Shown: in pieces, positions 21,833 to 33,900 of the stretch
Layout of the letters: every line of letters starts with the position of its first letter
How positions within the stretch are numbered: position 1 is the first letter of the stretch
Origin: Cryoendolithus antarcticus
Taxonomy: Eukaryota; Ascomycota; Dothideomycetes; Cladosporiales; Cladosporiaceae
Assembly: GCA_002077065.1 (NCBI GenBank)
Contig: NAJO01000024.1
Span: forward strand, 434,001 to 498,000
Direction of reading: 5' to 3'
DNA length: 64,000 nt
Notes under the pieces: model-generated
Told to the model about the DNA's origin: nothing
The model's input: only the letters and a program-made list of their open reading frames with translations
Database searches by the model: none
Position numbers and translations under genes: made by a program

Positions 21833-24667
21833 TTACTCAACCCTCACCTTCACCCCAAACAGCTCCACCCTCGCCACCACCCGCTTCCGACATACAGGAC
21901 AGCTGTCAATCCTCGCCGCACAGTCCTTACAAGCAACCACATGCCCGCAATCATAGAAAGCAGTGTTCATTTCGCCCTCATAGCAAATCTGACACCGCCC
22001 CTTGTCCTCCTCCGTGACCTCGCCTCTGAGCACGAACTTGCCATGCCTTCGTCCCTCTTTCCAGCCGCCTTCATACACATTGCCTGAAGCCGCTTCAGTG
22101 TAGGTCCCTTCGCCGTGATGATCGTTGTAAGCCCAGAGACCAGTGTAAGTATCGCCCGTAGCGGCGTAAATAATGCTGCCTTCGTCCATGTACATGCCAT
22201 GATTGAACGTGCCCGTGTACTGGTCGCCGTTTGTGTCGATTTTGGTGCCTTTGCCGTGAGGTGTGAGGCCGTTGATAAGGACTGAGCCAGTGTAGTGCTC
22301 GCTGCCGAAGAAGTCGATGGTGTGGTGTATGGTTGGGTTGTGGACGTAGGGACTGGGTTGTGGCGATGCTTGCGAGGAGCGAGCGGCGCTGGTACTTGGG
22401 TGGACGACTGTGCCAGCGCCGTGAGACACGCGATCGAAGCGGATTGGTGTTTGTGAGCCGTCGTTTTCGGCGTCGCTCATGACCACGTCATCACCGTCCA
22501 TGAGGTCGTCGACGTTGAGGGGCATAGGTGGAGCAGGCAATGCTAAGGGCTGGATCTCCGGAATCGCTTCAACTCCTCTCACATCGACCAGAGACTCGAG
22601 CATCTTCTCTGGATCTTGGCTGGTAGCTGGACTTTTAGCCTTTTCTCCGCCCGCCTTCGCGTCTGGAGCAGATTTTGATTTGCGGATTTTATCTGGGATG
22701 TCCCATTTCTCTGCACTTACACGCTCGAACGTGTGACCCCAGATGTCTTTGCGAATGTACATCGTGAGGTATGCTACTTCGTTCTCGTCCCTTAGCTCCG
22801 TCGGAGCAGGTCGATGCGACATGTCGAAGAGCTGAGCAGTCTTCGATGGCAGCGCTGGCCCACGCAGCTCAGGCTTTGCTTGCTTCTGCGTCATTGCGAG
22901 AACTTGATTCTGCTGGTAAGAATACCACTTGGTGCCACACCCGTGCGGACGGATGTATGAGGTGAAGTCCGACGATCCGAGCGCACCTCCGTGGGTGACG
23001 AATCCACAGAGTTGGTAGTCATAGCCTCCCACTTGGACCACGTCGTCGAGTGCTACAGTGTTCTTGATCTTCTCCCACTTGCGGGTCAAGTGGTCGAATC
23101 TGTGGCGCTCCAACTCCATCATCAGTATCTGAGGGGTGTGTGGCTGTGAAGGAAGCTTCTGCACAGCTTCAATGACCGAGCTGCAGTCTGCTGTCTTGAG
23201 ACGGTTGCTGCATATAGGAAGCTGGTCTGGACTGAGGGACGCAAACAGCTTATCGAATGCAGAGGCAACCTCAGATGAGCTCTCTTTACTGAGCCTCATC
23301 CTGATCTTCTGGAGTATCTCAACTACATCCCGCCCATCTGGTAGCGGTGAGTTCCGCAGATGCTTCTTCTTCAATCTCCTGCTCATAAACTTCTCGAGAC
23401 ACACTTGGAGAAATTGCAAGAGATCGCCTGATCTGTGCTTGTAGAGGATATGACGAAAAGGACGCAGGTGGAACAAAAGCACTAGAGCAGCTGTTTGCGC
23501 AGACAACGACTCGAATGGTCTTACATTCAAGACATGAATGCTCGTGTCGACGCTCGGAAAGCTGCGATCGAACATGCAGTCGGTCGGGTCATTCAAGATC
23601 CGAATGTATGCCGTGAACGCCAGCTTGTCGTCTCGAAGCATCGCTTGACGCTGGCCGTGCCGACGAACGTGGAACTCATAGCGTGGCTCACGTGAAAAGT
23701 ACTTCCAGCCGAAGTCTGCAGAGAGGTTGTGGTACTGGTGTGCATCTGACTTGAACTCATGTACGCGCGGCTCATTTGGATTGTACATGATAACGCCCAC
23801 CTGTGCGGCCATGGAGTGGCGCTTGGTCGGAACTGGCATGCTTGAGAGGATTGGAAGCGGCGGATCAGTGAGCGCCTCTGTCGCCGGAAAGGCCTTGACG
23901 TCCAAGACCGTCAAATTCTCGACGTACACACTCAAGAAGTCAGTCCGGTTGCCCTTAGGGTACAACTTGATCTGCCAGTCGTAGCCTCCGATGTGAACAA
24001 CTGGCGACTTCATGAGCAATTCTTTGTTTGGCTTCTCTTTCGTGCCGTTGAAGTTGTTCACAGCCCAGTCGATGCGCCCGTCAACCCCAGGCCGGACCTC
24101 GGGATCCTTGAGGTCGAAGTACGTCTCCGCAGCCCAGTACTTGTGATCTAAGGCGCTGTGCTCCTCCTTCGACTCGATGTACTTCACCTCATCTTCGCAT
24201 GGTGCAGATTCGTCCTCCTGGATTGGGTACCATGGATATCTGAGATCGCCCTCTCCACCGTCTTCCTCGCCATCATCTTCACCTTCGTCATCATCATCTT
24301 GCTCGTCCTCCTGACCGTCCTGCTCTTGCCCATCTGCATTACCTGGTTGCTCTGCTGCTGGAGCACCTTGGTCACGCGGATCGCCTGCTTCGCTGTCGCG
24401 TGGGATCCGAGGTGGACTCCAATCGTGGTCGATGTCTGGAGGAATGGCTCTGGCTGCGGCGTCGGGCCGTGGAGCGAACGCGTAGGCACCGGGTGGAGTC
24501 GTAGGGCGTGCGTCTGTCTCCAACATTTGCTGCCTGAGACGGACCAATGACTCGCGGTCGTATGGCGCTCCGCCTAGTCCAAGGGGTTCACCGTTCGCAT
24601 CCAGCGGGTAGCCCATGATGTGGTCGAAGTCGACCGCGATAGGGAGGGGAGGATTAGCCGGGTCCAT
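21833..24667 (-). CDS. MATH / degenerate USP / MORN / RING protein, putative E3 ubiquitin ligase
   Basis: This is a single-exon protein of 944 aa (first ATG at 24667; the frame opens at a TTG, 24676). Order of parts: a disordered, acidic N-terminus (about 115-145 runs of D/E); a MATH/TRAF-like domain about 199-359 (VHIGGYDWQIKLYPKGN, DFGWKYFSRE, DDKLAFTAYIRILNDPT); a USP-type fold about 364-639; a linker; four MORN repeats about 792-877 (YTGSV, YTGTF, YTGLW, YEGGW); and a C-terminal C3HC4 RING at 892-926 (CQIC, CGH, CKDC, CPVC). The MATH-USP order is that of USP7/Ubp15. The His-box region reads YQLCGFVTHGGALGSSDFTS where active enzymes have GHY, and the Cys-box region SLSAQTAALVLLFHLRPFRH has no Cys-Asn box. 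So it appears to be a dead deubiquitinase fused to an E3 module. The RING role is family knowledge; dead-USP status is my reading. Confidence 0.75.
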   Translation of the reverse strand: MDPANPPLPIAVDFDHIMGYPLDANGEPLGLGGAPYDRESLVRLRQQMLETDARPTTPPGAYAFAPRPDAAARAIPPDIDHDWSPPRIPRDSEAGDPRDQGAPAAEQPGNADGQEQDGQEDEQDDDDEGEDDGEEDGGEGDLRYPWYPIQEDESAPCEDEVKYIESKEEHSALDHKYWAAETYFDLKDPEVRPGVDGRIDWAVNNFNGTKEKPNKELLMKSPVVHIGGYDWQIKLYPKGNRTDFLSVYVENLTVLDVKAFPATEALTDPPLPILSSMPVPTKRHSMAAQVGVIMYNPNEPRVHEFKSDAHQYHNLSADFGWKYFSREPRYEFHVRRHGQRQAMLRDDKLAFTAYIRILNDPTDCMFDRSFPSVDTSIHVLNVRPFESLSAQTAALVLLFHLRPFRHILYKHRSGDLLQFLQVCLEKFMSRRLKKKHLRNSPLPDGRDVVEILQKIRMRLSKESSSEVASAFDKLFASLSPDQLPICSNRLKTADCSSVIEAVQKLPSQPHTPQILMMELERHRFDHLTRKWEKIKNTVALDDVVQVGGYDYQLCGFVTHGGALGSSDFTSYIRPHGCGTKWYSYQQNQVLAMTQKQAKPELRGPALPSKTAQLFDMSHRPAPTELRDENEVAYLTMYIRKDIWGHTFERVSAEKWDIPDKIRKSKSAPDAKAGGEKAKSPATSQDPEKMLESLVDVRGVEAIPEIQPLALPAPPMPLNVDDLMDGDDVVMSDAENDGSQTPIRFDRVSHGAGTVVHPSTSAARSSQASPQPSPYVHNPTIHHTIDFFGSEHYTGSVLINGLTPHGKGTKIDTNGDQYTGTFNHGMYMDEGSIIYAATGDTYTGLWAYNDHHGEGTYTEAASGNVYEGGWKEGRRHGKFVLRGEVTEEDKGRCQICYEGEMNTAFYDCGHVVACKDCAARIDSCPVCRKRVVARVELFGVKVRVE

Positions 24668-25248
24668 GACTGGCAAGCCGGTAAGAACTGGCGATAGAGT
24701 CCTGGATGCTGGTGTGTGTTGCTGTCTGCGTGCTGTCTTCTGCTCCGACTGTTCCAGTGGAAGCTACTCGAGATGCATGTGATCGAGCCAACCGACTGGC
24801 GTTTGTCTTGCTCTCGGAGCGTGGACGAGTGAGGACTAGTCGTAATGTGTTAGCGAATGACACATGATAGATGACAATGCAGTGAAGGGCTCGGATGATG
24901 ATTGTGTGGCTGTTGGTGGAAGAGTCACCATCCGAGCATAAGGCAAGGCTGCCAACAGCAAGCACGCAGGTGTTAATGTACAGCTCCGAGTGATCGCCGC
25001 TAAGATAAGCGATAAGTAGCCTTACCCGTGTTCCCGCTTGGACCTGAGGCCGCCCACTTGCATGTGCCAGCACGAAAGAAACGGACGTACCTTTGGTATT
25101 GATCTTTTCCACACCATCTCCAACAGTATGCATATTCGTACCTGTACATGAACGACTTGCGTGTGTATCCGAATGACGCATGGTCGGGCCGTCGACGTTG
25201 CCAGTACTAGCCTATTCCGCAGCCAGCCAGGGATCTCTTCTGTGCCCG
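24668..25248. other. Intergenic upstream of MATH/RING gene
   Basis: The 581 bp lies between tandem minus-strand genes. It contains the MATH/RING promoter and the deoxyhypusine synthase 3' UTR. The open frame at 24654-25181 shows no family resemblance. Confidence 0.35.
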
Positions 25249-26458
25249 TCAGGCCGTGTCTTGCTCAGCCTTCCTTTCGTTCTTGGCAAATGTGGCAGCG
25301 ACAATGAGTGGAAACGCGATAGTGGCCTCAGCATAGACCTAAATTCTAGTCAGCAATGAGTTCAAGACGCCCAGCATCTCCAAATCCTTGGGAACAGACC
25401 TTCACACTCTCTCCGCCCACTGCGATCTTTCCCCAACTGACTGCCTCATCTGGTCTCGCGCCAGCATCACTCCCATCGAATTCCTGCGCCGTATTGACAA
25501 ACACCGCACTCTCAGCACCATTGCGCATCAAGTTCGCGTTAGCAATATGGTGCTTGACGATCCCACCTCCAAGCACAATCATACCTGTACGCTTCGCCCG
25601 CACAGCTATCGTGTTGATTTTGCGGATGTCCTCCACAATGTCAACACGCAGCTGTGCCGGGGATGACTTGAAGGTGTGGAAGTAGAGCATGTCACCTAGA
25701 CTGCCGTCTGTCAGGGCAGGGCAGAAGACGGGGATGTCGTTCTTATAGGCCCAGTAGTAGACTGATCGCTCGTCGTTGATCTCTCTGCCTAGCCGAGCGA
25801 TTACTTTGGATGGCGTCCAGTACAGAGGCTCCTCGGAGGTCTTGGAAGCCTCTTGCTCGGCTAGCATGGTGTCGAGGATCGGTACCACCCAGTCCTCGAA
25901 GGCGCAGTAGTTGCTGTTGGGTACCAGGAGGTTCCCTATACGATTCATACCTTGCTTGCGCAGAGTCGCGCCATCGTCTGAGAATGATCCGAGATACGTG
26001 GGCGCAAGGCACTTAATGAAGTCCTCTTCTACACCGCCAGCTGTGGTGACGATAGCAGAGACATGCTTATGCTGGACGAGCCAGCGCAGGGTCTCGCGAA
26101 GTCCGGACGAGATCAAATTGCTTGTGTAGCCCAGAAAGATCGTAGTCTTGTCGCCAGTCTCGGGGTCGCGCCATGTTCGCTGTCACGATACTTCAGCATT
26201 GCGTCAATCTGGAAGTAGAAGCATTGCATACACAAATCTACATACCATCCCGTCAATGATCTCCGCTGCCTTCCCAATTGCACTGGCTTGAAAGCCCATC
26301 TGACCCATACTCTGCACCATGTCCGCGACGGAGACATTTCGACCTTTGAAGTCATCAAAGTCCAGTCCCTTGACCGGCACTGCATTATCGGGTACTGGAT
26401 CCGAAGGCTTCAGCACGGCATCTGTAGCGCCAGTAGGCGCAGTGCCATCAACAGCCAT
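25249..26458 (-). CDS. DYS1: Deoxyhypusine synthase
   Basis: Exons 26458-26246, 26179-25400 and 25338-25249 encode 360 aa, with introns of 66 and 61 bp, both phase 0. The enzyme transfers the aminobutyl group of spermidine to a lysine of eIF5A, the first step to hypusine. Family motifs are [76 protein letters not shown], and [13 protein letters not shown], which holds the catalytic lysine. The last exon supplies [17 protein letters not shown]. The second intron has a GTCTGT donor, less usual than GTAAGT but supported by the restored frame. Confidence 0.96.
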
Positions 26459-27988
26459 ACTCTCACGTGGGATGCGAAGCGCGCATGGACATCTCGAGTG
26501 TTTCGAATGGCAATTTCTTCAACTCGAAGTGGACAAAGCTTTGCTAGCGCCGCCCGACTGGCAGCCGCGGCACTTGCACTTTCCGGGACATCGCGATGTA
26601 CAGTACAGGCGTGTTGGAGGTGGCTTGCAGTATCACGGACCAGTCAAGAATATTCACTAGGATTATAGGCAGGATTGCGAATTGACTGGGTATTCGATCG
26701 CAGAACGGCAAGGAGCGTTCAGACTTATATCACACTACCAGCGAATGGCAATTCAGCATCACCAGACATCTGCAGAAAGCCAAAATTGAGAGCCGTTACG
26801 ACATCGTGCACCCAGGTCCAGGCTTTGCTCGCTTGCATGACGCTACTCATGCAAGATACGTCGCGTGCCTTTGCAGCTGACAAGCGCGCACGTCTCGTCC
26901 GGTCACTCGATGTCATTGGAAAGGAAGTGTAACTAGCTACACCGTAGTCTGACGCCTGAGAGTGCGTTCTCACTGTCCGCGCTACCTGGCTGATGGTTTT
27001 ACACGCTTCGTCCACTAGCTCTCACCAGCACCCCACGCTCGGAGGAAATCCCATCGGGTAAAGACCACAGTGACAGGGCCAGGGATGCACAAGATGTGCG
27101 GCAACGGCAGTGGCTTGCAGGAAAGCTTCCCGAAGTTTGGGACGGCCATGATTGGCTCACCGGCGGTGTTCGTCGATGCAGATCCGCGCAGCACAAGGAG
27201 TGTTTCGCACGCGCCCTGCCTCCTCCCGCAGTCGGCTCCAGTCTTCATTTTCGGGCGCAAGGCCAGTCGTGGTCCTGCACATCCCGCCCCGGGTCGTCGG
27301 CTGCCTTAGCGGAGTTTCGTGGGCGGAATGCAACGTGCGTTGTGCGTGAAGGGTTTCGTCTCTCCTTCTCTTCGACACCAACGTGCGTGACATTGTCATT
27401 GCTTTGGCGGTACTGCTATTCGCGCCAAGACTGGAGTCATCTGTACCTTGAAGATTGTTCCATTCGATTGATCCACTTCACGACCGCTCTCAGCCAGGCG
27501 CCATCGACTTGTGGCTCCTTCAGCTGCACCGCGTCTGTTCATCTTGCCTCGAACGCATCAGCGAGAGGCGATCCGGCTACAGAAACGACCACTTCTGCAA
27601 GCCCTGCTCTGAACCTTTCGACCCGACCTTCTACTTCCAAGCGACACACTCAAGACCACGAATTCCTTTTCTGGTGCATCGCCTTCGAGAGCGTTCGGGT
27701 GGCTCCACATTGACACCCGGTCTGAGCTTCTTCGGTACAATTTAGAGTAGCCGCGCAACGGCCCGTGCGATCGATTTAGCGACTTCAACCTTGCAGCCAA
27801 CCACGCGCGCTTCGATATTCTTGACACAGCAACATCAACACATCGCACATTTGCTTTGTGTCATCGGTTGAGGCATTGCATCACTGGGCTCTGGGAAGCA
27901 TTACGGACCCGCAGTGGCGGTTTTGGCGTGGAGCTACAAGATCTTCCGTGCCGCCTGCGTTCGACGCGGCATATGAGATCTTCGATTG
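26459..27988. other. Divergent intergenic region DYS1 / SNT1-like
   Basis: This 1.53 kb lies between two divergent start codons and has no recognised gene. The right part probably forms a long 5' leader of the SANT-domain gene, since short upstream ATGs occur there. Confidence 0.35.
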
Positions 27989-30900
27989 ATGTCGCGATAT
28001 GGTGCCCCAGAGTATCGACCGACACGGGGCTCATCGCGGTCACCATCCCGAGGTGGCTTAGATAGACGTCCATCAGCGGCGCACAACTATGGTCCACGGC
28101 CGAGCGATCTTGGCAGAGGAGGTGGCGATGCGCCAAGAGGACCGAGATCACAGTTTGGGCAGCGACCGCCTCTCTCCAGCAACTTCTCATCATCCAGCAG
28201 TCTTCGTGCAGAAGGTCGGGAACTTCGCGATGCACCACCACTTGGCAGTGATCGCGGTCGGCTGCCGAGAGATCGTGCGTTCGATGCACGCGACAGGATC
28301 CCATCACCGCGAGAACGATCACCGCCTCGACTAGGTCGCGATACACGAGATTACCCACAACATCGTGAGTCTGACGCCTTTAGAGGGCGCAGAGGGTCAC
28401 GAGATGGCATGCTGCCAGCGAGTTCATCGTACCAGCCGGATGTTCCGCAGTCTTTTGGCGGCCCACCTCCCCGTGACAGCTTTCGGGGCGGACGCAGCAG
28501 AGGTGAATCAGTCTTTCGCGGTGGTCGCGGACGCGGTCGACCGATTGATGACAGAGAACCGCTGAGGCGGTCGCCACCACCACGATGGGGTACGGATCGT
28601 GTCAACGATAACCGAGACCTTGATCGACGGGATGACAGGAGAGTCGACAGACGAGAAGACGGCGGGAGACCTGACTGGGTGGATCGCGAGCACGACTACG
28701 ACAGAGCCAGGAGGGACGTCCCGCCACCCAGGATCACACCGCGCGCAAGCACCGATTCACTTGGTCCGAGTACCGCCCAGCAGCCAGCAGCACCATATGT
28801 CAATCCTGAGCGACAGGCTATGCTTGAGAGTGCTGGCGTCGATGTGTCCATCAGGAGGCCGTCTTTAGCGCCTCTATCTGCGAGCCACGGACAAGTGAAG
28901 CGCGAATCAACTGGGAATGAGTACCATCTAGATGGACGCGCAGAAGCAGCGTTGAACAGGTATGGCTCGCGGGCAGCGTCTCCACCTCCACAGGCGCCAG
29001 CAGTGCCTGCTTTCACCTTGTCGTTCACTCCTCAAGCGCTTGGCACGACCCCGTCGCACGCACAGAGGGCACCAGCCACGGCAGCATCAGCTGGTGTCAG
29101 GAATGATGGTGGTGTACAAAGTAGTTCAGCGCCGTTCAGTGCGCCACTCAAGGTCGAAGGCAGATCGTCTGCCGCGCCCGTGAACCGTCAATACCCAAAT
29201 CAGTCTATGCAACAGCAGCCGACCAAAATCATACAGCCAACAGCCACTCCGATAGCACCTCGAAGTGTCGACTCCGGAGAGGCTTCACCTCTAGACAGGA
29301 GAGTGCAACCTCGTCGGTCGTGGGAGGCACCTGCGGGCACGAGCGGCAATGCTCCCCCGTCTATGGGCGGAGATCTCCGTAATCCAAGTGTAGACACCAC
29401 ATCTTCGCGGCCATCCAATACGCTGCATAATGTGCCTGAGACGCGACTCGGCAGAGTATCGCAGCCAGAATCACCACGTATGCAGCAACACGCGAGAATG
29501 CCAGATCAGGGACCTCCGCAAGGGCCGAAAGCACCATGGCCTCAGACTACGCAATCAAGTCAGAACTCGCGAGCACCCTTTGCATTATCGCAAGGTCCAT
29601 ACTCAGGTCAGCCACAGTCAGCCGGTTTCGTTCGCCCGAAAACACCGCCTCCTACTGCTCCAAGTGGTCCACGCAACCGAGCTGTAAGCGTCTCACCTAA
29701 GGTCCTGCACAATGCCGTACCCACTGCGCCGAAGGCAATCAGACCGCCACCACCCGTACCTCGTGTCGGTGATCGAGCACCATCGCTGAACGGTCGTCCG
29801 CCGGGAGGTGTTAGTGCTGCGCATCAGTGGGCTCCTCCGACGGCTCCACGGGCGTCTCAGCAGTGGAATCAATGGAAACGTCCTGGCGTGACTGGTCCAT
29901 CTGCGGCACCAGACAGGGCGATCCCACCGAAGCGCGAGTCCAACGCAGATGATTTACAGTCTGGCGGCATGCGAAGCTCGTTACATCCCGACGCAAAACA
30001 TGCGCATGCAGTGTCTACAGCACACAGCATCGCGGCGCGCATAGCGCCGCCAGGCACAATTAGACAGGATTCTGACAGAATGGACATCTCCCATGACTTG
30101 TCGGCACGAAAGACTGTCACGCCGACTGGCTATTCCGCACGAAGCTCATTCTTCGGCCAGCCACAAGAGAAGTCAGAGGAAGAGACGGGTACTTCCGACG
30201 CAGCAGACGAGTCTCTCTCCACGAGTGAAGAGGAGGATCTTGAGATCGAGGATCCTACCCTTTTCGAAGCAAAGTTCGAGCGCCAGAAGCGTGAGCTAGA
30301 GAAGAAGCTAGCGGATCTTAGTGTTCGACATCTTAGATCTGTTACGCCGCTCGAAGCTATTGCGCGTACTGTCAGGGTGACTTGGGAAGACGTGGAGAGA
30401 GTACGTGAACGCGATGCGAAGATGGACATTGACGATCCGCAACAACGCCAACCACTTGCAACGACATCAGAGAGTGATGAAATGGTTGATGTTGTTACGC
30501 CAAAAGGCGAAGACGCTGCATCCGTTGTGATTAAGGAGCAGCCGGACGCAACACTGCCTGTGCGTACTCTTCGCCGACCTAGTCCCGAGGTTGTATTACT
30601 TCCTCATCTGCATCGGGGAGGCGAAGCTGCTTTCCAGGATACGAAGGAGTATCAGAGGAAGCTGAATCGACAAGAGCGCGAAACCGAAGCCATGTTGGTT
30701 CTTCTCGATGCCGAGATGGCTGATGAGCAAGGTGAGGAAGACGAGCTGACGATGGAGTTTCATGACCGGATCTGGGACTGGTACGAGCTTTGTGAAGACC
30801 TTGATAAGGTCCGAGAGGTCGAAGAGGCTCGCGAGCGACAGCAGTCGGCTGAACCGCCGCCCGAGCCAGAGATCACGTCATTCATGCCCACTAACCCTGC

Positions 30901-33900
30901 GCTGCAAAGCAGGATTAAGTACAACAGCGAGTATGAATTTGAGATGGTGCTTAAGCAGTCTGAAGAGACTGCCCGTCTTGAACAGGAACGAGCTGACCGC
31001 GAGTTACTGAAGATCCAGGCCGACATGGAGAAAGAAGCAGTGGTGCCGGAGCAGATGACCGCAAAGCAGATGGATGCCGCCCGATTCATCGACAACAACC
31101 GCCTTCGAGATCCCGACTCCCTTACTATGGTCTTCTCCTATGAGGCGCCACCTGACGACTTCCTCGAACACGAGAAGACTATATTCGCAGCAGCTTTCAG
31201 GGATACGCCTAAGAGGTGGAGCGATATTGCTGATCAGCTACCTGGTCGTGAGCCCAAGGACTGTATACGACATTACTATGCGAACAAATGGGATGGTCGG
31301 TACAAAGACAAGAAGGGCGGAAGGAAGAAGGGTGGTACACGAGGTCGTGGTGGCAAGTCAGCGCCGCGCGGCAAGGGCTCGGCTGCCATGGCAGATATGG
31401 CCCGAATTGAAGAGCACGTTCCTGGGGTGTCCGACAGTGGCAGACCGAAACGTGCAGCTGCTCCAACGACCTTTGGCGAGCGAGAGATGGATGCCAAGGC
31501 TATGCTTGCCAAGGACTCACCTGTCAAGAGACCGAACAACGGTGAGGTCGCGCAAGACAAGCCTGTCAAGCGCCGCAAAGCTGCAGGCGATAAGCCTGGG
31601 AGGAAGTCGAAGGCCGCTGCTGTCCAGCAGCCACTGGCACAACTGGCAGCAGCCCCATCGATGTCACCAGCTCAGCGTTACATGACCTCGATTATACCCG
31701 CGAAGGAAGAGCCCATGCACGATCGTCGACTCGACGATGCGAGGCTGCTTGCAGACATGCAAGCCGGCACTCGCCTGGCGCCGGAGAACCATTCTGTGTA
31801 CGTCTCGCAACAGCCTTTCGTTGCCTCGGGGCCAATTCCAGTGGATGCTGGCGACGAGTATGATCGAGCGAACGTTTTATCAATTGCAAGCTCACGCCAG
31901 AGTGCGTCAAGCTACTGGTCTGTGCCAGAGCAGAACGACTTCAGCAAGTATATCATGCACTTCGGCACAGACTTTGCTGCCATAGCCAACCACATGGGTA
32001 CAAAGACGCAGACTATGATTAAGAATCATTATCAGCGCTCTGTCGATGGCGGCAACAGGCCCGAACTTGAGGCTTACGCGACCCAAGCAAACAAACGGCG
32101 AGAGCGTGGAGAAGACATGGGAGCTCCTCCTACACCAACGCCAATCAACAAGCGGAAGTATGACAATCCGCCGAATCCTGGACAGAGGACGCTACCGTCT
32201 CAGGACGATGCGATGGACGTTGACGAGCCTGCTATCATGCAACGACCACAATCGATGAAGCATGCGTCTCCGCCGCAATTTCAATCACAGCCTTCATTCG
32301 TCACATCTGCCCAAGCCACGCCAGTGCAAGCGCCTCGTGTTGCGCCGAGTCCTGTATCGATACCTGCGACTGCATCGACGCCTCTGGCTCCACCTGCCGC
32401 CCTCAGCAGATCGTCAGCGCAGCAGCCGATGGGCTCTCACGTAAACATCTTTGGGGACAGCAGGCCAGAGTCACGTGTTGGCTTCCCGCCAGGTGGAGCG
32501 TTCCGCCATCTGCAGCAAGCTGCCACGAGTGGGCAACCTCCACCACTGAGTCGACCGATCAAAGATGCCCACGATAGCAGCTTCATCAGCTCATTGAGAG
32601 AACAGCAGGAAGAGGCTATGCGCATGCAAGGTCATTATCATGAACAGGATCGCGAGGATCGCTTTGACATATCGCGACACAGAGCAACCATGCAACAGCT
32701 TAACAATCCGCATATGCGCCGATCGCCAGGTAATCAGCCACTGCAAATGCAAGAAGAGCGAAAACCAATCATTGACGAAAGAGCCTCGCAACATTCCCGA
32801 CAATTCCCTCCGCCTGACGGTCCTCTGCGGAGACTACCTGAGTCGCCTATCTTCGGTGGTGATATGCCACCACTTGGTCAGCACCCTGCAAGTATACGTA
32901 GGCTACCGCTGGATCCGATGCCCCCGATGAGAGGCGATCCTCGTCAGGCTCAGCTGGGCATGGCACAGGCACCTCGTCCGTCGATTACACCTGCACAGGA
33001 CCCGGCTCCACCTCCAAAGCGATCGAATGTGATGTCTTTGCTGAACTCAGAGCCTGAGGAGCCGAAGCCGCCACCACAACGTGCTGTCTCCGATATTGCT
33101 ACAGCCGGTCGACTACGAGGTAGCATCGACTCCCCGGTTGGTCATGCACACACGATGGCGCCACTCGCGCCTCCCACGTCGACTTTCTCGCGACCGACAT
33201 TTGGCCAGCCCGCTGCTCCGCAGTCAGCATTCCAGCGCATGCCCTTTGGACCGTCGTCCAATATGTCCTCGCCGCAGCCTGTCAAGCAGGAGACTCCACT
33301 CAGCGGCAACGCAACTCCTCGTCAGAATCTGCCACCCAAGGCGGATTGGGCTGCGAGGGTGCTTGGTCAGAGCTCGCAGTCTTCGCCAGCAAACGCGGCA
33401 CAAGCACCTGCTCTTGAGCGAGAGGTGCGTCCGTACTACTCGCACCGCTCTTCGCTACTGGGCGGTATCGGCGACGTGGGCCGAGCTAACCCTTCACCAC
33501 CTCCACCGCGCATGCTTATGGGACACTCACGCACGCCATCGTTGACTGGGCAAGGTCCTACACAGCCTCCAAGAGAACGAGCTGGCTTCCTGCCAAGTCA
33601 GCAGCAGCAGCAGCAGTCTCAACAGCAAGGCGGAGGTACCACTGGCCCATCGTTACAAGGTTCAGCATTCAGTCAGCCTGCACCACCGCCCTTCGGCCAC
33701 TCGTTGTCACGTCCACCGCAGGACCAGCTGCGTCATGGCCACAACACCTCTATCAGCGGCGGCTTCCCGACTTTACAGCAACAGCAGCAGCATCAACGCA
33801 CCCAAAGCCGCGATGACATCATTCGCTCCGAGCAGCAGCTATTCAACGCTCGCCAACAGCAACAGCATCAGGAGCAGGAATGGCAGCAGCGAATGCAAGA

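Noticed and set aside
24654..25181. Minus-strand 175-codon frame upstream of the MATH/RING gene
   Set aside because: No family resemblance, and it overlaps the start of the real gene in another frame.
27096..27713. Plus-strand 205-codon frame upstream of the SNT1-like gene
   Set aside because: Ser/Ala/Arg-rich composition without any recognised motif; more likely leader or promoter sequence.
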